Shown piece by piece: positions 25,935 to 35,446 of a DNA stretch of 64,000 bases. The stretch covers positions 6,820,001 through 6,884,000 of the forward strand of contig NZ_FMHV01000002.1 of the NCBI RefSeq assembly GCF_900091465.1, written 5' to 3'. This stretch comes from Micromonospora rhizosphaerae. Lineage in GTDB: Bacteria; Actinomycetota; Actinomycetes; Mycobacteriales; Micromonosporaceae. The translations under genes and the position numbers were made by a program. Within the stretch, counting starts at the first letter, position 1, and each line of letters starts with the position of its first letter. The notes under the pieces are model-generated. The model was given only the letters and a program-made list of their open reading frames with translations, had not been told where the DNA came from and did no database searches.

Positions 25935-26840
25935 TTAGAACAAGGCGCTGGCCAGGGCCCGGCGGGCCGAGGCGACCGCGGGGTCGTCCGGGCCGGCGAT
26001 GGTGAAGAGGCCGACGAGATGCTGGCGTACCTTCTCCCGGTCGTCACCGGCGGTGCGCCGAACCAGCTCGACCAGGCGCTTGTAGGCCCGCTCGGCCATG
26101 CCGCTGAGCATCTCGATGTCCGCGGCCAGCAGCTGGGCGTCGACGTCGTCGGGGTTCGCCGCCGCGGCCGCGACCGCCGCCTGCGGGTCGGCCCCGGCCA
26201 CCCGGCGGGCCAGCCCGACCTGGGCCAGACCCGCCTCCGCCGCCGCATCCGCCGGGGACTCCGCGAGAATCTTCCGGTAGGCCCGCTCCGCCGCGTCCAG
26301 GTCGCCGCTCATCAGGGCGTCGTCGGCCTCGGCGAGGCGGGGGTCCTCCGGCTCGGCCACGGTGACGCCGCCGGCCTTCAGCACGGCCTGGATCCACTGG
26401 CGCAGCTGGGCCTCCGGCACCACCCCGGAGAAGGCGTCGATCGGCTGCCCGCCCACGATCGCGTAGACCATCGGGATGCCCTGCACCCGGAACATCTGGG
26501 CGATCCGCGGGTTGGCGTCCACATCCACCTTGGCGAGCACCCACGCGCCGCCACCCTCCACCGCCAGCCGCTCCAGCACCGGGGAGAGCTGCTTGCACGG
26601 CTCGCACCACTCGGCCCAGAAGTCCACGATCACCGGGGTGGTCAGCGAGCGTTCGAGGACCTCGGACTGGAAGGTCGCCTCGGTCACGTCGATGACGCTG
26701 ACCCCGCCGACCGCGCCGCCGGGCGCCCCGGCGGGGGGACCGGCCTTGGCCGGGGGAGAGGTGGGTGCGGTGCTGCGCAGTGCACTGAGGTCAACCGCGC
26801 CGCGGGTGAAGATCGACGAGGTCATCCGTGGGTCGCTCAT
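25935..26840 (-). CDS. Thioredoxin-TPR protein (CnoX/YbbN-like co-chaperone)
   Basis: A 301-residue cytoplasmic protein. A disordered Pro/Ala-rich start (to about residue 45) precedes a thioredoxin domain with active site WCEPC (Cys79, Cys82) and the cis-Pro region [10 protein letters not shown]-terminal set of TPR-like helices follows ([37 protein letters not shown]). In Escherichia coli the equivalent CnoX holds unfolded proteins for GroEL. Both active-site cysteines are kept here, so redox activity is plausible. Its location near thiolase, epimerase and NucS genes is similar to the order I recall around Rv1321-Rv1324 of M. tuberculosis. Confidence 0.9.
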   Translation of the reverse strand: MSDPRMTSSIFTRGAVDLSALRSTAPTSPPAKAGPPAGAPGGAVGGVSVIDVTEATFQSEVLERSLTTPVIVDFWAEWCEPCKQLSPVLERLAVEGGGAWVLAKVDVDANPRIAQMFRVQGIPMVYAIVGGQPIDAFSGVVPEAQLRQWIQAVLKAGGVTVAEPEDPRLAEADDALMSGDLDAAERAYRKILAESPADAAAEAGLAQVGLARRVAGADPQAAVAAAAANPDDVDAQLLAADIEMLSGMAERAYKRLVELVRRTAGDDREKVRQHLVGLFTIAGPDDPAVASARRALASALF

Positions 26841-26936
26841 GGTTACCTAGTCTCGCACGTGTCCCGCTGAACTCAGATCAACCGCGACCCCGACAGTCGC
26901 AACTCCCACCGCCACTCCCCGCCCGTCCCACCCCCG

Positions 26937-27018
26937 CCCCCGCGATCTTGCACTTCTGGTTGACCTTTTGCGCCTTTCGTGGTGCTTCGGGGCAACCGAA
27001 AGTGCAAGATCGCGGGGG
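26937..27018. repeat. Long imperfect hairpin, possible dispersed intergenic repeat
   Basis: A 19-bp arm (26937-26955, containing GCGATCTTGCACTT) is the exact reverse complement of 27000-27018. Inside it, GGTTG (26958-26962) pairs with CAACC (26993-26997), leaving a 30-base loop. It lies in the 188-bp gap between icmA (upstream, leftward) and the thioredoxin gene. From memory, similar GATCTTGCAC hairpins recur between genes in Micromonospora-type genomes. It could also act as the icmA terminator. Confidence 0.6.
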
Positions 27019-27028
27019 GGTCGGCGGG

Positions 27029-28717
27029 TTAGAAGCGGGCGGGCTCGCGGTAGGTGCCCCATTCGGTGCGGAGGGCATCGCAGATCTCGCCGAGGGTGGC
27101 CTCGGCGCGGACCGCGTCCAGCATGGCGGGGATCATGTTCTCGCCGGTACGGCTCGCCGCCACCATCCGGTCGATGGCGGCCTTCACGGCCGCGTCGTCG
27201 CGGGCGGCCTTGCGCTCGGCGAGCAACCGGCGCTGCTCCAGCTCCACCTCGTGCGAGATGCGCAGGATCTCCAGGTCCTTGGCGACCGTGCCGGTGTGGC
27301 AGTTGACCCCGACGATCTTCTTCTCGCGCTTCTCCAGCGCCTGCTGGTAGGCGAAGGCCGCCTCGGCGATGTGGCCGGTGAACCAGCCGTCCTCGATGCC
27401 GCGCAGGATGCCTGAGGTCATCGGGCCGATCTGGTGCGGGCCGTCGCCGCCAAGCTGCCTGATCCGGGCGAAGATCTCCTCCGCCTCGGCCTCGATCTTG
27501 TCGGTGAGCGCCTCGACGTACCAGGAGCCGCCGAGCGGGTCGGCCACGTTGGTCACCCCGGTCTCCTCCATCAGCACCTGCTGGGTACGCAGGGCGATCT
27601 CGGCGGACTCGTCGGTGGGCAGGGCCAGGGTCTCGTCCAGGGCGTTGGTGTGCAGCGAGTTGGTCCCGCCGAGCACCGCGGCGAGTGCCTCGACGGCGGT
27701 GCGCACCACGTTGTTGACCGGCTGCTGGGCGGTCAGCGACACGCCAGCGGTCTGCGTGTGGAACCTCAGCCACAGCGCCTTCTCGCTGGTGGCACCGTAG
27801 ACGTCACGCAGCCAGCGGGCCCAGATCCGGCGGGCGGCGCGGAACTTGGCGATCTCCTCGAAGAAGTCCACGTGGGAGTCGAAGAAGAAGCTCAGGCCCG
27901 GGGCGAAGACGTTGACGTCCAGCCCGCGCGACAGCCCCAGTTCGACGTAGCCGAACCCGTCGGCCAGGGTGTAAGCCAGCTCCTGCGCGGCCGTCGAGCC
28001 GGCCTCCCGGATGTGGTAGCCGGAGACCGAGAGCGGCTTGTACCGCGGGATCTCCCGGGCGCAGTACTCCATCAGGTCGCCGATCAGGCGCAGGTGCGGC
28101 TCCGGGTCGAAGAGCCACTCCTTCTGGGCGATGTACTCCTTGAAGATGTCCGTCTGCAGGGTCCCGTCCAGGGTGGACAGGTCGGCGCCCTGCCGCTCGG
28201 CAGCGATCAGGTACATGCAGAAGACGGGGACGGCCGGGCCGGAGATGGTCATCGAGGTGGTCACCCCGGCCAGGTCGATGCCGTCGAAGAGCACCTCCAT
28301 GTCGGCCGCGGAGTCGATGGCCACACCGCAGTGGCCGACCTCGCCGAGCGACTGCGGGTCGTCGGAGTCGCGACCCATCAGCGTGGGCATGTCGAACGCG
28401 ACGGAGAGCCCGCCGCCGCCGGCGCCCAGGATCATCTTGTAGCGCTCGTTGGTCTGCTGGGCGTTGCCGAACCCGGCGAACTGCCGGATGGTCCAGGTCC
28501 GCCCGCGGTAGCCGGTCGGGTAGAGCCCCCGGGTGTACGGGAACTCGCCCGGCCAGCCGATCCGCTCGAAGCCCGGGTACGCGGTGCCCTCCGGCGGGCC
28601 GTACACCGGGTCCACGGTCATGCCGGAGAGCGTGGTGAAGTCCGCGTCCCGCTTGCGCGCGGCGTCGTAGCGGGCCTGCCAGCGCGCCCGTCCGGCGGCG
28701 ATCTCGTCGGCGTTCAT
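27029..28717 (-). CDS. icmA: Acyl-CoA mutase large subunit, isobutyryl-CoA mutase type
   Basis: A 562-residue B12-dependent mutase subunit, probably interconverting isobutyryl-CoA and n-butyryl-CoA. The TIM-barrel segments [18 protein letters not shown] and [12 protein letters not shown] are family hallmarks. Where methylmalonyl-CoA mutase has Arg to bind the substrate carboxylate (EFMVRNTY), this protein reads EYIAQKEW with Gln, as in IcmA. It lacks the cobalamin-binding domain, so it needs a separate small subunit, and none is in the window. The start ATG follows GAGGAGGAGCTCCGCGG. Its promoter carries a CTTAGC/GTTCAG element near-identical to that of the 3-hydroxybutyryl-CoA dehydrogenase gene. 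The mutase chaperone MeaB is encoded just upstream. Confidence 0.9.
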   Translation of the reverse strand: MNADEIAAGRARWQARYDAARKRDADFTTLSGMTVDPVYGPPEGTAYPGFERIGWPGEFPYTRGLYPTGYRGRTWTIRQFAGFGNAQQTNERYKMILGAGGGGLSVAFDMPTLMGRDSDDPQSLGEVGHCGVAIDSAADMEVLFDGIDLAGVTTSMTISGPAVPVFCMYLIAAERQGADLSTLDGTLQTDIFKEYIAQKEWLFDPEPHLRLIGDLMEYCAREIPRYKPLSVSGYHIREAGSTAAQELAYTLADGFGYVELGLSRGLDVNVFAPGLSFFFDSHVDFFEEIAKFRAARRIWARWLRDVYGATSEKALWLRFHTQTAGVSLTAQQPVNNVVRTAVEALAAVLGGTNSLHTNALDETLALPTDESAEIALRTQQVLMEETGVTNVADPLGGSWYVEALTDKIEAEAEEIFARIRQLGGDGPHQIGPMTSGILRGIEDGWFTGHIAEAAFAYQQALEKREKKIVGVNCHTGTVAKDLEILRISHEVELEQRRLLAERKAARDDAAVKAAIDRMVAASRTGENMIPAMLDAVRAEATLGEICDALRTEWGTYREPARF

Positions 28718-28769
28718 CCGCGGAGCTCCTCCTCGAGTCCTCGACTGAAGACCGAGTGTAGAACGGGTG

Positions 28770-28786
28770 CCTGAACGATCGCTAAG
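28770..28786 (-). promoter_or_regulatory. CTTAG-n5-GTTCAG element in the icmA promoter
   Basis: On the minus strand CTTAGCGATCGTTCAGGC is followed 8 bases later by TACACT, a plausible -10 hexamer; the element ends 52 bp before icmA. The same element, with identical spacing to a TAnnnT hexamer, precedes the 3-hydroxybutyryl-CoA dehydrogenase gene. A TetR-type operator is the likely reading. A separate perfect palindrome TACCGGCCGGTA lies at 28795-28806. Confidence 0.6.
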
Positions 28787-28813
28787 GATGTTCGTACCGG
28801 CCGGTAACCTGGC

Positions 28814-29227
28814 TCAGGCCGAGGGCACCGCCGGACCCCCCAGGGCGACGTCGTCGACCCGGATGTTGATCTCGTCGACCCGCAGCCCGTACGCCTCGAC
28901 CGCCTCGGTCACCCGGACCCGGACCGCGTCGGTCACCTCGGGCACCGGCCGGCCGCCCTCGATCACCAGCACCAGGTTGACCACGGCCGCGCCGTTGGTG
29001 ACGTGGGCCGAGCAGCCCCGCCGGGCGTCGCCGACCTGGTCCAGCCCGACCTTGTCCAGCACAGAGTTGAAGAACCGGGCCACGTCGCCACCGAGCTCGG
29101 CCACCCCGGGCACGGACCGGGCGGCGGCCACCGCGATCTTCTCCACCACCTCGTCGGAGACGTGCGTCGTGCCGCCCGCCACCGCGTCCGCCGTCACCGA
29201 CAGCTCCTGCGTCGCCTCGTCGCCCAT
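28814..29227 (-). CDS. Asp23/Gls24 family envelope stress protein
   Basis: A 137-residue Asp23/Gls24-family protein. The core begins HVSDEVVEKIAVAAARSVPGV and continues with ARRGCSAHVTNGAAVVNLVLVIEGG and VRVRVTEAVEAYGLRVDEINIRVDDV. Firmicute relatives are membrane-associated alkaline-shock or cell-envelope-stress proteins; in actinobacteria the role is poorly defined. The ATG at 29227 follows GGGGAG. It sits between meaB and the mutase gene with gaps of 85 and 96 bp, so it may be carried on the same transcript from thiolase through mutase, though its link to acyl-CoA metabolism is not obvious. Confidence 0.88.
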   Translation of the reverse strand: MGDEATQELSVTADAVAGGTTHVSDEVVEKIAVAAARSVPGVAELGGDVARFFNSVLDKVGLDQVGDARRGCSAHVTNGAAVVNLVLVIEGGRPVPEVTDAVRVRVTEAVEAYGLRVDEINIRVDDVALGGPAVPSA

Positions 29228-29312
29228 GCTCTCCCCACCAAACGTCGCACCGCCCCACGGGTCCGTGAGGCGGTGCGAGCGTACTAGTCGACCGGGGTCC
29301 GGAGTGGACGGG

Positions 29313-30317
29313 TCAGGAGCCGAGCTGGGACAGCAGCTCGTCGGCGGCCGCGTACGGGTCGATCGCACCGTCGGCCACCTTGGCGGCGAGTGTCGGCAGC
29401 TCCGTACCGTCGCGGAGCGAACCGATCCGGGCGCGGAGGACGCCGAGCGCGATCGCCTCGATCTCGGCGGCGGCCCGCGCCTCCCGGCGACGGCGCAGCT
29501 CGCCGTGCTGCTCCAGCCAGCCGCGGTGCTTGTCGATCGCGGCGGCGATGTCCTCGATCCCCTCGCCGCGGGCGGCGATGGCCCGCACCACCTGGGGGCG
29601 CCACTCCCCCGGCCCGCGCTCGCCCAGGGCGATCATGCCCTGGATGTCGCGGACGGTGGCGTCGGCACCGTCCCGGTCGGCCTTGTTGACCACGAAGATG
29701 TCGGCGATCTCCAGAATGCCGGCCTTGACCGCCTGGATCGCGTCGCCCATGCCGGGGGCCAGCAGCACCAGCGTGGTGTCGGCCAGCGAGGCCACCTCCA
29801 CCTCGGCCTGCCCGACGCCCACGGTCTCCACCAGCACCACGTCGCAACCGGCGCCCTCGAGCACCCGCACCGCCTGGGGCGTCGCCGCGGAGAGGCCGCC
29901 GAGGTGACCCCGGCTGGACATCGAGCGGATGTAGACGCCCGGGTCGGTCGCGTGGTCCTGCATCCGGACCCGGTCGCCCAGGATCGCCCCACCGGTGAAC
30001 GGGCTGGACGGGTCGACGGCCAGCACCCCGACCCGGTGCCCGCGCGCCCGCAGCGCCCGGACCAGCTCGTTGGTGGTGGTCGACTTGCCCACGCCCGGGG
30101 ACCCGGTCAGGCCCACCACCTGGGCCTGACCGGCGTACGGCGCGAGCGCCGCCGCCACCTGCGGCAGCACCTCGTCGCCGGACTCGACCAGGGTGATCAG
30201 GCGGGCCACCGCGCGGGGGTCGCCCGCGCGGGCCCGCTCGACCAGCATCGGTACGTCCCTGCTGCGGCGCACCGAGCTGGTGGCCGCGGCCGGGGCGTGG
30301 TCGACGGCGTCGCTCAC
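29313..30317 (-). CDS. meaB: MeaB/ArgK-type GTPase, chaperone of B12 mutases
   Basis: A 334-residue G3E GTPase that protects and reactivates adenosylcobalamin mutases by gating cofactor delivery and release. Walker A is GSPGVGKST, followed by VLAVDPSSPFTGGAILGDRVRM, the family signature, then LVETVGVGQAEVEV and VVNKADRDGAD (NKAD). The start GTG follows AAGGCGG. It lies 55 bp downstream of the thiolase gene on the same strand and upstream of a mutase subunit, the expected partner. The ethylmalonyl-CoA mutase encoded at 48.6-50.6 kb is another possible client. Confidence 0.95.
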   Translation of the reverse strand: MSDAVDHAPAAATSSVRRSRDVPMLVERARAGDPRAVARLITLVESGDEVLPQVAAALAPYAGQAQVVGLTGSPGVGKSTTTNELVRALRARGHRVGVLAVDPSSPFTGGAILGDRVRMQDHATDPGVYIRSMSSRGHLGGLSAATPQAVRVLEGAGCDVVLVETVGVGQAEVEVASLADTTLVLLAPGMGDAIQAVKAGILEIADIFVVNKADRDGADATVRDIQGMIALGERGPGEWRPQVVRAIAARGEGIEDIAAAIDKHRGWLEQHGELRRRREARAAAEIEAIALGVLRARIGSLRDGTELPTLAAKVADGAIDPYAAADELLSQLGS

Positions 30318-30372
30318 TGTGCCGCCTTCGTTCGCGACTGCGAGGCTCGCAAGCCCGACTCACTCCTCGCGC

Positions 30373-31569
30373 TCACTGCTCGGCGCCGCCAGAGGGGACG
30401 TGGATGATCAGGGCGTCGCCCTGGCCGCCGCCACCGCAGAGTGCGGCCGCGCCGGTGCCGCCGCCCCGCCGCTTCAGCTCGAGCGCCAGGGCCAGCACCA
30501 GCCGGGCGCCGGACATGCCGATCGGGTGGCCCAGCGCGATCGCGCCGCCGTTGACGTTGACCTTGTCCGGGCTGATCCCCAGGTCGCGGGTGGACTGGAT
30601 GCCGACCGCGGCGAACGCCTCGTTGATCTCGATCAGGTCGAGGTCGGAGACGCTCAGGCCGGCCTTCTTGAGGGCGTGGTTGATGGCGTTCGACGGCTGC
30701 GAGTGCAGGGAGTTGTCCGGCCCGGCGACGTTGCCGTGCGCGCCGATCTCGGCCAGCCAGGTCAGTCCCAGCTCCTTGGCCTTGGCCTTGCTCATCACGA
30801 CCACCGCGGCGGCGCCGTCGGAGATCGGCGAGGAGCTGCCGGCGGTGATCGTGCCATCCTTGGTGAACGCCGGGCGGAGCTTGGCCAGCGACTCGACGGT
30901 GGTGTCCGGGCGGATGCCCTCGTCCTCGTTGATCACCAGCGGGTCGCCCTTGCGCTGCGGGATGATCACCGGGGTGATCTCGTCGGCGAAGTGGCCGTTC
31001 TTCTGCGCCGCGGCGGCCCGCTGGTGGCTGGCGGCGGCGAAGGCGTCCTGCTCCTCGCGGGTGATGCCGTGCTTGACACCGTGCCGCTCGGTCGACTCCC
31101 CCATCGAGCAGCAGTCCCAGGGGTCGGTCAGCCCGTCCAGCGCCATGTGGTCCTTGATCGTGGCGTCGCCGTACTTGTAGCCGGTGCGCTGCCCGAGCAG
31201 CAGGTGCGGGGCGTTGGTCATCGACTCCATGCCGCCGGCCACCACGATGTCGAACTCGCCGGCCCGGATGAGCTGGTCGGCCAGGGCGATCGCGTCCAGG
31301 CCGGAGAGGCAGACCTTGTTGATGGTCAGCGCCGGCACGGACATCGGGATGCCGGCCTCGACCGCCGCCTGACGGGCCGGGATCTGCCCGGCCCCGGCCT
31401 GGAGCACCTGGCCCATGATCACGTACTGCACCTGCTCGGGGGCGACGCCCGCCCGCTCCAGGGCGGCCTTGATCGCCGCGCCGCCGAGCTTCGTCGCCGG
31501 GAGGTCCTTGAGGTTGCCCAGCAGGCGACCCATGGGGGTCCGCGCGCCGCTGACGATCACCGAAGCCAT
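30373..31569 (-). CDS. Acetyl-CoA acetyltransferase (thiolase)
   Basis: A 398-residue type II thiolase that condenses two acetyl-CoA to acetoacetyl-CoA, or does the reverse. The acylation Cys is in [11 protein letters not shown], the active-site His in [16 protein letters not shown], and the second Cys in [11 protein letters not shown]. The ATG at 31569 follows GGAGGCAGGC; a much longer upward extension of the frame runs into the divergent epimerase gene and is rejected. It is divergent from the epimerase across 63 bp that hold a GTTCGG element. In M. tuberculosis fadA4 and the epimerase are likewise neighbours. It supplies the acetoacetyl-CoA that leads to crotonyl-CoA. Confidence 0.95.
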   Translation of the reverse strand: MASVIVSGARTPMGRLLGNLKDLPATKLGGAAIKAALERAGVAPEQVQYVIMGQVLQAGAGQIPARQAAVEAGIPMSVPALTINKVCLSGLDAIALADQLIRAGEFDIVVAGGMESMTNAPHLLLGQRTGYKYGDATIKDHMALDGLTDPWDCCSMGESTERHGVKHGITREEQDAFAAASHQRAAAAQKNGHFADEITPVIIPQRKGDPLVINEDEGIRPDTTVESLAKLRPAFTKDGTITAGSSSPISDGAAAVVVMSKAKAKELGLTWLAEIGAHGNVAGPDNSLHSQPSNAINHALKKAGLSVSDLDLIEINEAFAAVGIQSTRDLGISPDKVNVNGGAIALGHPIGMSGARLVLALALELKRRGGGTGAAALCGGGGQGDALIIHVPSGGAEQ

Positions 31570-31603
31570 GCCTGCCTCCGAGGGGGGGTGCCGACCTGTA
31601 CGC

Positions 31604-31619
31604 CTTAACGATTGTTCGG
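31604..31619. promoter_or_regulatory. GTTCGG element between thiolase and epimerase
   Basis: CTTAACGATTGTTCGG on the plus strand matches the icmA and dehydrogenase promoter elements (CTTAGCGATCGTTCAG) at most positions. It lies midway in the 63-bp divergent gap, where one bound repressor could control both genes. Confidence 0.5.
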
Positions 31620-31632
31620 TCAGACTAGCGCC

Positions 31633-32106
31633 ATGGCAGAGAACTCCCCCGTCGAGCCCACTGCGGACTATGTCACAGACATCGGGCTGCGCCGCATCGA
31701 CCACGTCGGGATCGCCGTGGCCGACCTGGACGCCGCGATCGACTTCTACCAGCGCACGTTCGGGATGCGCTGCGTGCACATCGAGACCAACGCCGAGCAG
31801 GGCGTACGCGAGGCGATGCTGTCCGTCGGCCCGACCACCGAGGGCGGCTGCGTCCAGCTGCTCGCCCCGCTGTCGCCCGACTCGACGATCGCCAAGTTCC
31901 TGGACCGTAGCGGCCCGGGCCTGCAGCAGGTCGCGTACACGGTGACGGACATCGACGCGGCCTGCGCGGCGCTGCGCGAGCGGGGCGTCCGGCTGCTCTA
32001 CGAGGCCCCGAAGCGGGGCACCGCCGACTCCCGGATCAACTTCGTCCACCCGAAGGACGCCGGCGGCGTCCTGGTCGAGCTGGTCGAGCCCGCCGCGGGG
32101 CACTGA
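31633..32106 (+). CDS. mce: Methylmalonyl/ethylmalonyl-CoA epimerase
   Basis: A 157-residue VOC-fold metalloenzyme that interconverts the C2 epimers of methylmalonyl-CoA and, in related pathways, ethylmalonyl-CoA. The first metal His is in [10 protein letters not shown]. The body has [34 protein letters not shown] and the C-terminal [17 protein letters not shown] with a metal Glu. The ATG at 31633 was chosen from family length. There is no clear ribosome site, and a TAG-containing hexamer only about 9 bases upstream suggests leaderless translation. It lies between thiolase and ccr, and would prepare the right epimer for the mutases encoded here. Confidence 0.93.
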   Translation: MAENSPVEPTADYVTDIGLRRIDHVGIAVADLDAAIDFYQRTFGMRCVHIETNAEQGVREAMLSVGPTTEGGCVQLLAPLSPDSTIAKFLDRSGPGLQQVAYTVTDIDAACAALRERGVRLLYEAPKRGTADSRINFVHPKDAGGVLVELVEPAAGH

Positions 32107-32233
32107 GCCGGTGGCGGGGCCCCCGGGCGGGGCCCCGCCGACGCCCGAACGAGCGTGCCGCTGCGCGGTACGCCGCCTCCCCGGACACCTCCACGCATCG
32201 GCCGATGCGGTTTTTCACACAGGACTTCCGACC

Positions 32234-32252
32234 CTAGCTACCGTTCAGTAAC
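32234..32252. promoter_or_regulatory. TACCGTTCAGTAA element upstream of ccr
   Basis: CTAGCTACCGTTCAGTAAC lies 128 bp before the ccr start. Its 13-base core TACCGTTCAGTAA is repeated exactly before meaA at 50608-50620, the gene for the next mutase step. This points to shared regulation of consecutive enzymes. Confidence 0.55.
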
Positions 32253-32379
32253 GTCCGGCCTCACAGGAGCGCGACCGGTGCCGGATGTGGCGATTACCGA
32301 CATGGCGGTCGGTCGCACCGGCGCCGACGATGGCAGCACCCAGGCCCCGTGCGCGGGTGCGGACGAACGGGAGGTCACC

Positions 32380-33744
32380 GTGCAGGACATCCTCGAAGCG
32401 ATCATGGCGGCGGAGGGCTCCGCGCAGCCGGAGCGGGAACTCGCCGGCCTCGCCGGCCTGCCGGTACCGGAGAGCTACCGGGGCGTGGTGGTCCGCGCCG
32501 ACGAGACCCGGATGTTCGACGGGATGGCCACCCGGGACAAGGACCCCCGCAAGGCCCTGCACCTGCAGGAGGTGCCCACCCCGGAGCTCGGTCCGGGCGA
32601 GGCGCTGGTCGCCGTGATGGCCAGCGCGATCAACTACAACACGGTCTGGACCAGCATCTTCGAGCCGCTGCCGACCTTCAAGTTCCTCCAGCGCTACGGC
32701 CGGCTCTCCGAGCTGACCCGTCGGCATGACCTGCCGTACCACGTGGTGGGGTCGGACGCGGCCGGGGTGGTCCTGCGGACCGGCCCCGGCGTGACCCGGT
32801 GGAAGGCCGGCGACGAGGTGGTCGCGCACTGCCTGTCGGTGGAGCTGGAGGACGCCGCCGGCCACGACGACACCATGCTCGACCCGCAGCAGCGGATCTG
32901 GGGCTTCGAGACCAACTTCGGGGGCCTGGCCGAGCTGGCCGTGGTCAAGGCCAACCAGCTGATGCCCAAGCCGCGCCACCTGAGCTGGGAGGAGGCGGCC
33001 AGCCCGGGCCTGGTCAACTCCACCGCGTACCGGCAGCTGGTGTCGCACCACGGGGCCAACATGAGGCAGGGCGACGTGGTGCTGATCTGGGGCGCCTCCG
33101 GCGGCCTGGGCGGCTACGCCACCCAGATGGCGCTAAACGGCGGCGCGATCCCGGTCTGCGTGGTCTCCTCGCCCGAGAAGGCCGAGCTCTGCCGCAAGAT
33201 GGGGGCCGAGCTGGTCATCGACCGGTCGAAGGCCACCGGCGAGGGGTACCAGTTCTGGCGTGACGAGGAGACCCAGGACCCGGACGAATGGCGGCGCTTC
33301 GGCGAGCGGATCCGCGAGCTCACCGGCGGCGAGGACCCGGACATCGTCTTCGAGCACCCGGGCCGGGAGACCTTCGGCGCCAGCGTCTACGTGGCCAAGC
33401 GCGGCGGCACGATCGTCACCTGCGCCTCCACCAGCGGCTACCAGCACCAGTACGACAACCGCTACCTCTGGATGCACCTCAAGCGGATCGTCGGCAGCCA
33501 CTTCGCCAACTACCACGAGGCCTGGCAGGCCAACCGTCTCGTGGCGCTCGGCCAGGTCCATCCGACCGTGTCGAAGACCTATCCGCTGGAGCAGACCGGC
33601 CAGGCCGCGTACGAGGTGCACCGCAACGCGCACCAGGGCAAGGTCGGGGTCCGCTGCCTCGCACCGAGCGAGGGTCTCGGCGTCCGCAACCGCGAGCTGC
33701 GGGCCCGGCACGAAACGGCGATCAACCGGTTCCGCGGCCAGTGA
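32380..33744 (+). CDS. ccr: Crotonyl-CoA carboxylase/reductase
   Basis: A 454-residue NADPH-dependent enzyme that reductively carboxylates crotonyl-CoA to ethylmalonyl-CoA, feeding the ethylmalonyl-CoA pathway or polyketide extender supply. It is a medium-chain dehydrogenase with coenzyme motif GASGGLGGY. Family-diagnostic stretches include NYNTVWTSIFEP, RHDLPYHVVGSDAAGVV, WGFETNFGGLAE and FEHPGRETFG, which contain the Asn, Phe-Glu and His residues reported to hold CO2 in the characterised enzyme. The GTG at 32380 has GGGAGG at ideal distance and starts TVQDILEAI, as in Streptomyces Ccr. The frame extends 75 codons upstream, but that part looks untranslated and includes a probable operator. 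Confidence 0.97.
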   Translation: MQDILEAIMAAEGSAQPERELAGLAGLPVPESYRGVVVRADETRMFDGMATRDKDPRKALHLQEVPTPELGPGEALVAVMASAINYNTVWTSIFEPLPTFKFLQRYGRLSELTRRHDLPYHVVGSDAAGVVLRTGPGVTRWKAGDEVVAHCLSVELEDAAGHDDTMLDPQQRIWGFETNFGGLAELAVVKANQLMPKPRHLSWEEAASPGLVNSTAYRQLVSHHGANMRQGDVVLIWGASGGLGGYATQMALNGGAIPVCVVSSPEKAELCRKMGAELVIDRSKATGEGYQFWRDEETQDPDEWRRFGERIRELTGGEDPDIVFEHPGRETFGASVYVAKRGGTIVTCASTSGYQHQYDNRYLWMHLKRIVGSHFANYHEAWQANRLVALGQVHPTVSKTYPLEQTGQAAYEVHRNAHQGKVGVRCLAPSEGLGVRNRELRARHETAINRFRGQ

Positions 33745-33837
33745 GCCGTCCGGGCGATGCCGGCATGACCATTGCGTCGACCGGCGATTGCCTTTTCCAC
33801 ACCGGACCATCATTCGAGTGATACCGGGGTGGCCGAC

Positions 33838-33872
33838 AAAGGAGCCGCGGGCATCGTCCCGCGGCCCCTTTT
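33838..33872 (+). terminator. Intrinsic terminator downstream of ccr region
   Basis: AAAGG-GCCGCGGG pairs with CCCGCGGC-CCTTTT around CATCGT, giving a GC-rich stem with a T-tract, one of few in the window with a classical tail. It lies 94 bp past the ccr stop; the rest of the 284-bp gap to the next gene shows only likely promoter sequence. Confidence 0.8.
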
Positions 33873-34028
33873 CCGCTCACCTCGGGTGCCGCCCGACCCG
33901 CCCGGGACCTGCCAAGATCGCCGTTTGGTCCGGTCGCATCGGCGCGCTGAAGTTGACCATGTAAAGAGGACACGAAAGCTGCCGACCACTCTTGCGAAGC
34001 ACCCTGGGGCGTCTGCGAGTATGTCCCA

Positions 34029-35282
34029 ATGCCCCAGCAGCAGTCCTCCCCCCTTGCGTTCTTCGATAACGCGAACTCGCAGCCCGATTTCACCGTTGGC
34101 CTGCGCGGATACAACACCGGTCAGGTCGATGACTTCATCGGCCGGCTGACCGCCGCGCTGACCCAGTCCGAGCAGGCCCGCGCCGAGGCCGAGCAGCGGA
34201 TGAACGACGCCCAGCGCCGGCTCCGCCAGGCCGAGCAGCGCCAGAGCGCCCTGGAGCAGAAGCTCACCGACATCAACAAGCAGCTCGAGGAGAACAGCCG
34301 GCCGACCCTGTCCGGTCTCGGCACCCGCGTCGAGCAGATCCTGCGGCTGGCCGAGGAGCAGGCCAACGACCACCGCAACGAGGCCAAGCGCGAGTCGGAG
34401 GGCATCCTCTCCGCCGCCCGCCTCGAGGCCCGCGAGATCACCGACAAGGCGCGCGCCGAGGCGGCCGCGATGAAGGCCACCGCGGAGCGGGAGGCCGGCG
34501 CCGTCCGCACCGCCGCCGAGCGGGAGGCCGCCGAGGTCCGGGTGCAGGCCCGCCGCGAGGCGGACACGCTCCGCGCCGACGCCGAGCGGGAGACCAAGCA
34601 GCTGCGCACGGTCACCGCGCACGAGGTGGCGGAGCTGAAGTCCACGGTCGAGCGCGAGGTCGCCACCCTGCGGGCCACCGCCGAGCGGGAGATCACCCAG
34701 CAGCGGGCGAAGGCCGCGCGGGAGGCCGAGGAGAAGCGCGCCGAGGCGACCAAGCTGCTCACCGACGCGCGGGACAAGCGCGAGAAGGACCTCCAGGCCC
34801 TCGAGCTCCAGCTCGCCGAGCGGCGGGAGAAGGCCGAGCGCGAGGAGTCGGCGCGGCACGCCGCCCAGGTCGCGCAGACCCAGAAGCTGGTCAGCGAGGC
34901 CGAGCAGCGGGCCCGGGCCGCGCAGGAGCGGGCCAAGGAGATCGAGCAGCGGGCCGAGGCCCGCCGGATCGAGTCCGAGCGCACCGCCAACGAGACGGTG
35001 GAGAAGGCCAGAGCGCTGGCCGAGAAGACGCTGGGCGAGGCCAGGGCCGAGGCGCAGCGCCAGCTCAACGAGGCCCGCACGGAGGCGGAGCTGACCACCC
35101 AGGCGGCCCGCCGCGAGGTCGAGGACCTCACCCGGCAGAAGGACGCCGTCACCTCCCAGCTTGGTCAGATGCTCTCCGGTCTCGCCGGCATCGTGCCGGG
35201 CGTGCCGGCCGCGGCGGCCAAGCCCGCGGGGGCCAAGGCGGACGGTTCCGACGAGCGGGTCTCGGCCGAGCCGGCGAGTTGA
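34029..35282 (+). CDS. DivIVA-domain coiled-coil protein, first of two
   Basis: A 417-residue protein. The N-terminal DivIVA-like segment (DFTVGLRGYNTGQVDDFIGRL, residues about 20-45) is followed by an almost continuous coiled coil rich in Ala, Glu, Arg and Lys (residues about 45-385) and a short Pro/Ala tail. Such proteins form polar or cytoskeletal assemblies in actinobacteria, in the manner of DivIVA, Scy and FilP. LGTRVEQILRLAEEQAND is repeated as LGPRVEQILSLAEEQAED in the next gene, so they are paralogues. No ribosome site is clear before the ATG. A hairpin follows the stop, so the two genes are probably transcribed separately. Confidence 0.88.
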   Translation: MPQQQSSPLAFFDNANSQPDFTVGLRGYNTGQVDDFIGRLTAALTQSEQARAEAEQRMNDAQRRLRQAEQRQSALEQKLTDINKQLEENSRPTLSGLGTRVEQILRLAEEQANDHRNEAKRESEGILSAARLEAREITDKARAEAAAMKATAEREAGAVRTAAEREAAEVRVQARREADTLRADAERETKQLRTVTAHEVAELKSTVEREVATLRATAEREITQQRAKAAREAEEKRAEATKLLTDARDKREKDLQALELQLAERREKAEREESARHAAQVAQTQKLVSEAEQRARAAQERAKEIEQRAEARRIESERTANETVEKARALAEKTLGEARAEAQRQLNEARTEAELTTQAARREVEDLTRQKDAVTSQLGQMLSGLAGIVPGVPAAAAKPAGAKADGSDERVSAEPAS

Positions 35283-35308
35283 GCACCACCCGCAACGGGG
35301 CATGATCC

Positions 35309-35352
35309 ACGGCGCGGGGTGGCACCGGGTGACCGGTGTCGCCCCGCGCCGT
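35309..35352 (+). terminator. Hairpin between the two coiled-coil genes
   Basis: ACGGCGCGGGG (35309-35319) pairs exactly with CCCCGCGCCGT (35342-35352). A second short stem CACC/GGTG sits in the loop. It begins 27 bp after the first coiled-coil gene. Confidence 0.7.
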
Positions 35353-35446
35353 CCTGCGTTTTCCGCCCGTTACGACACCTGAACTAGGTCACATCAGGGG
35401 CGTCCGTATCGCCCCAGGAGAGCCGGATGCGTGTGAGGATGTGAGC

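Noticed and set aside
30373..32103. Thiolase frame extended to 576 codons
   Set aside because: The extension is antisense to the epimerase gene; the thiolase starts at the ATG at 31569 with a good ribosome site.
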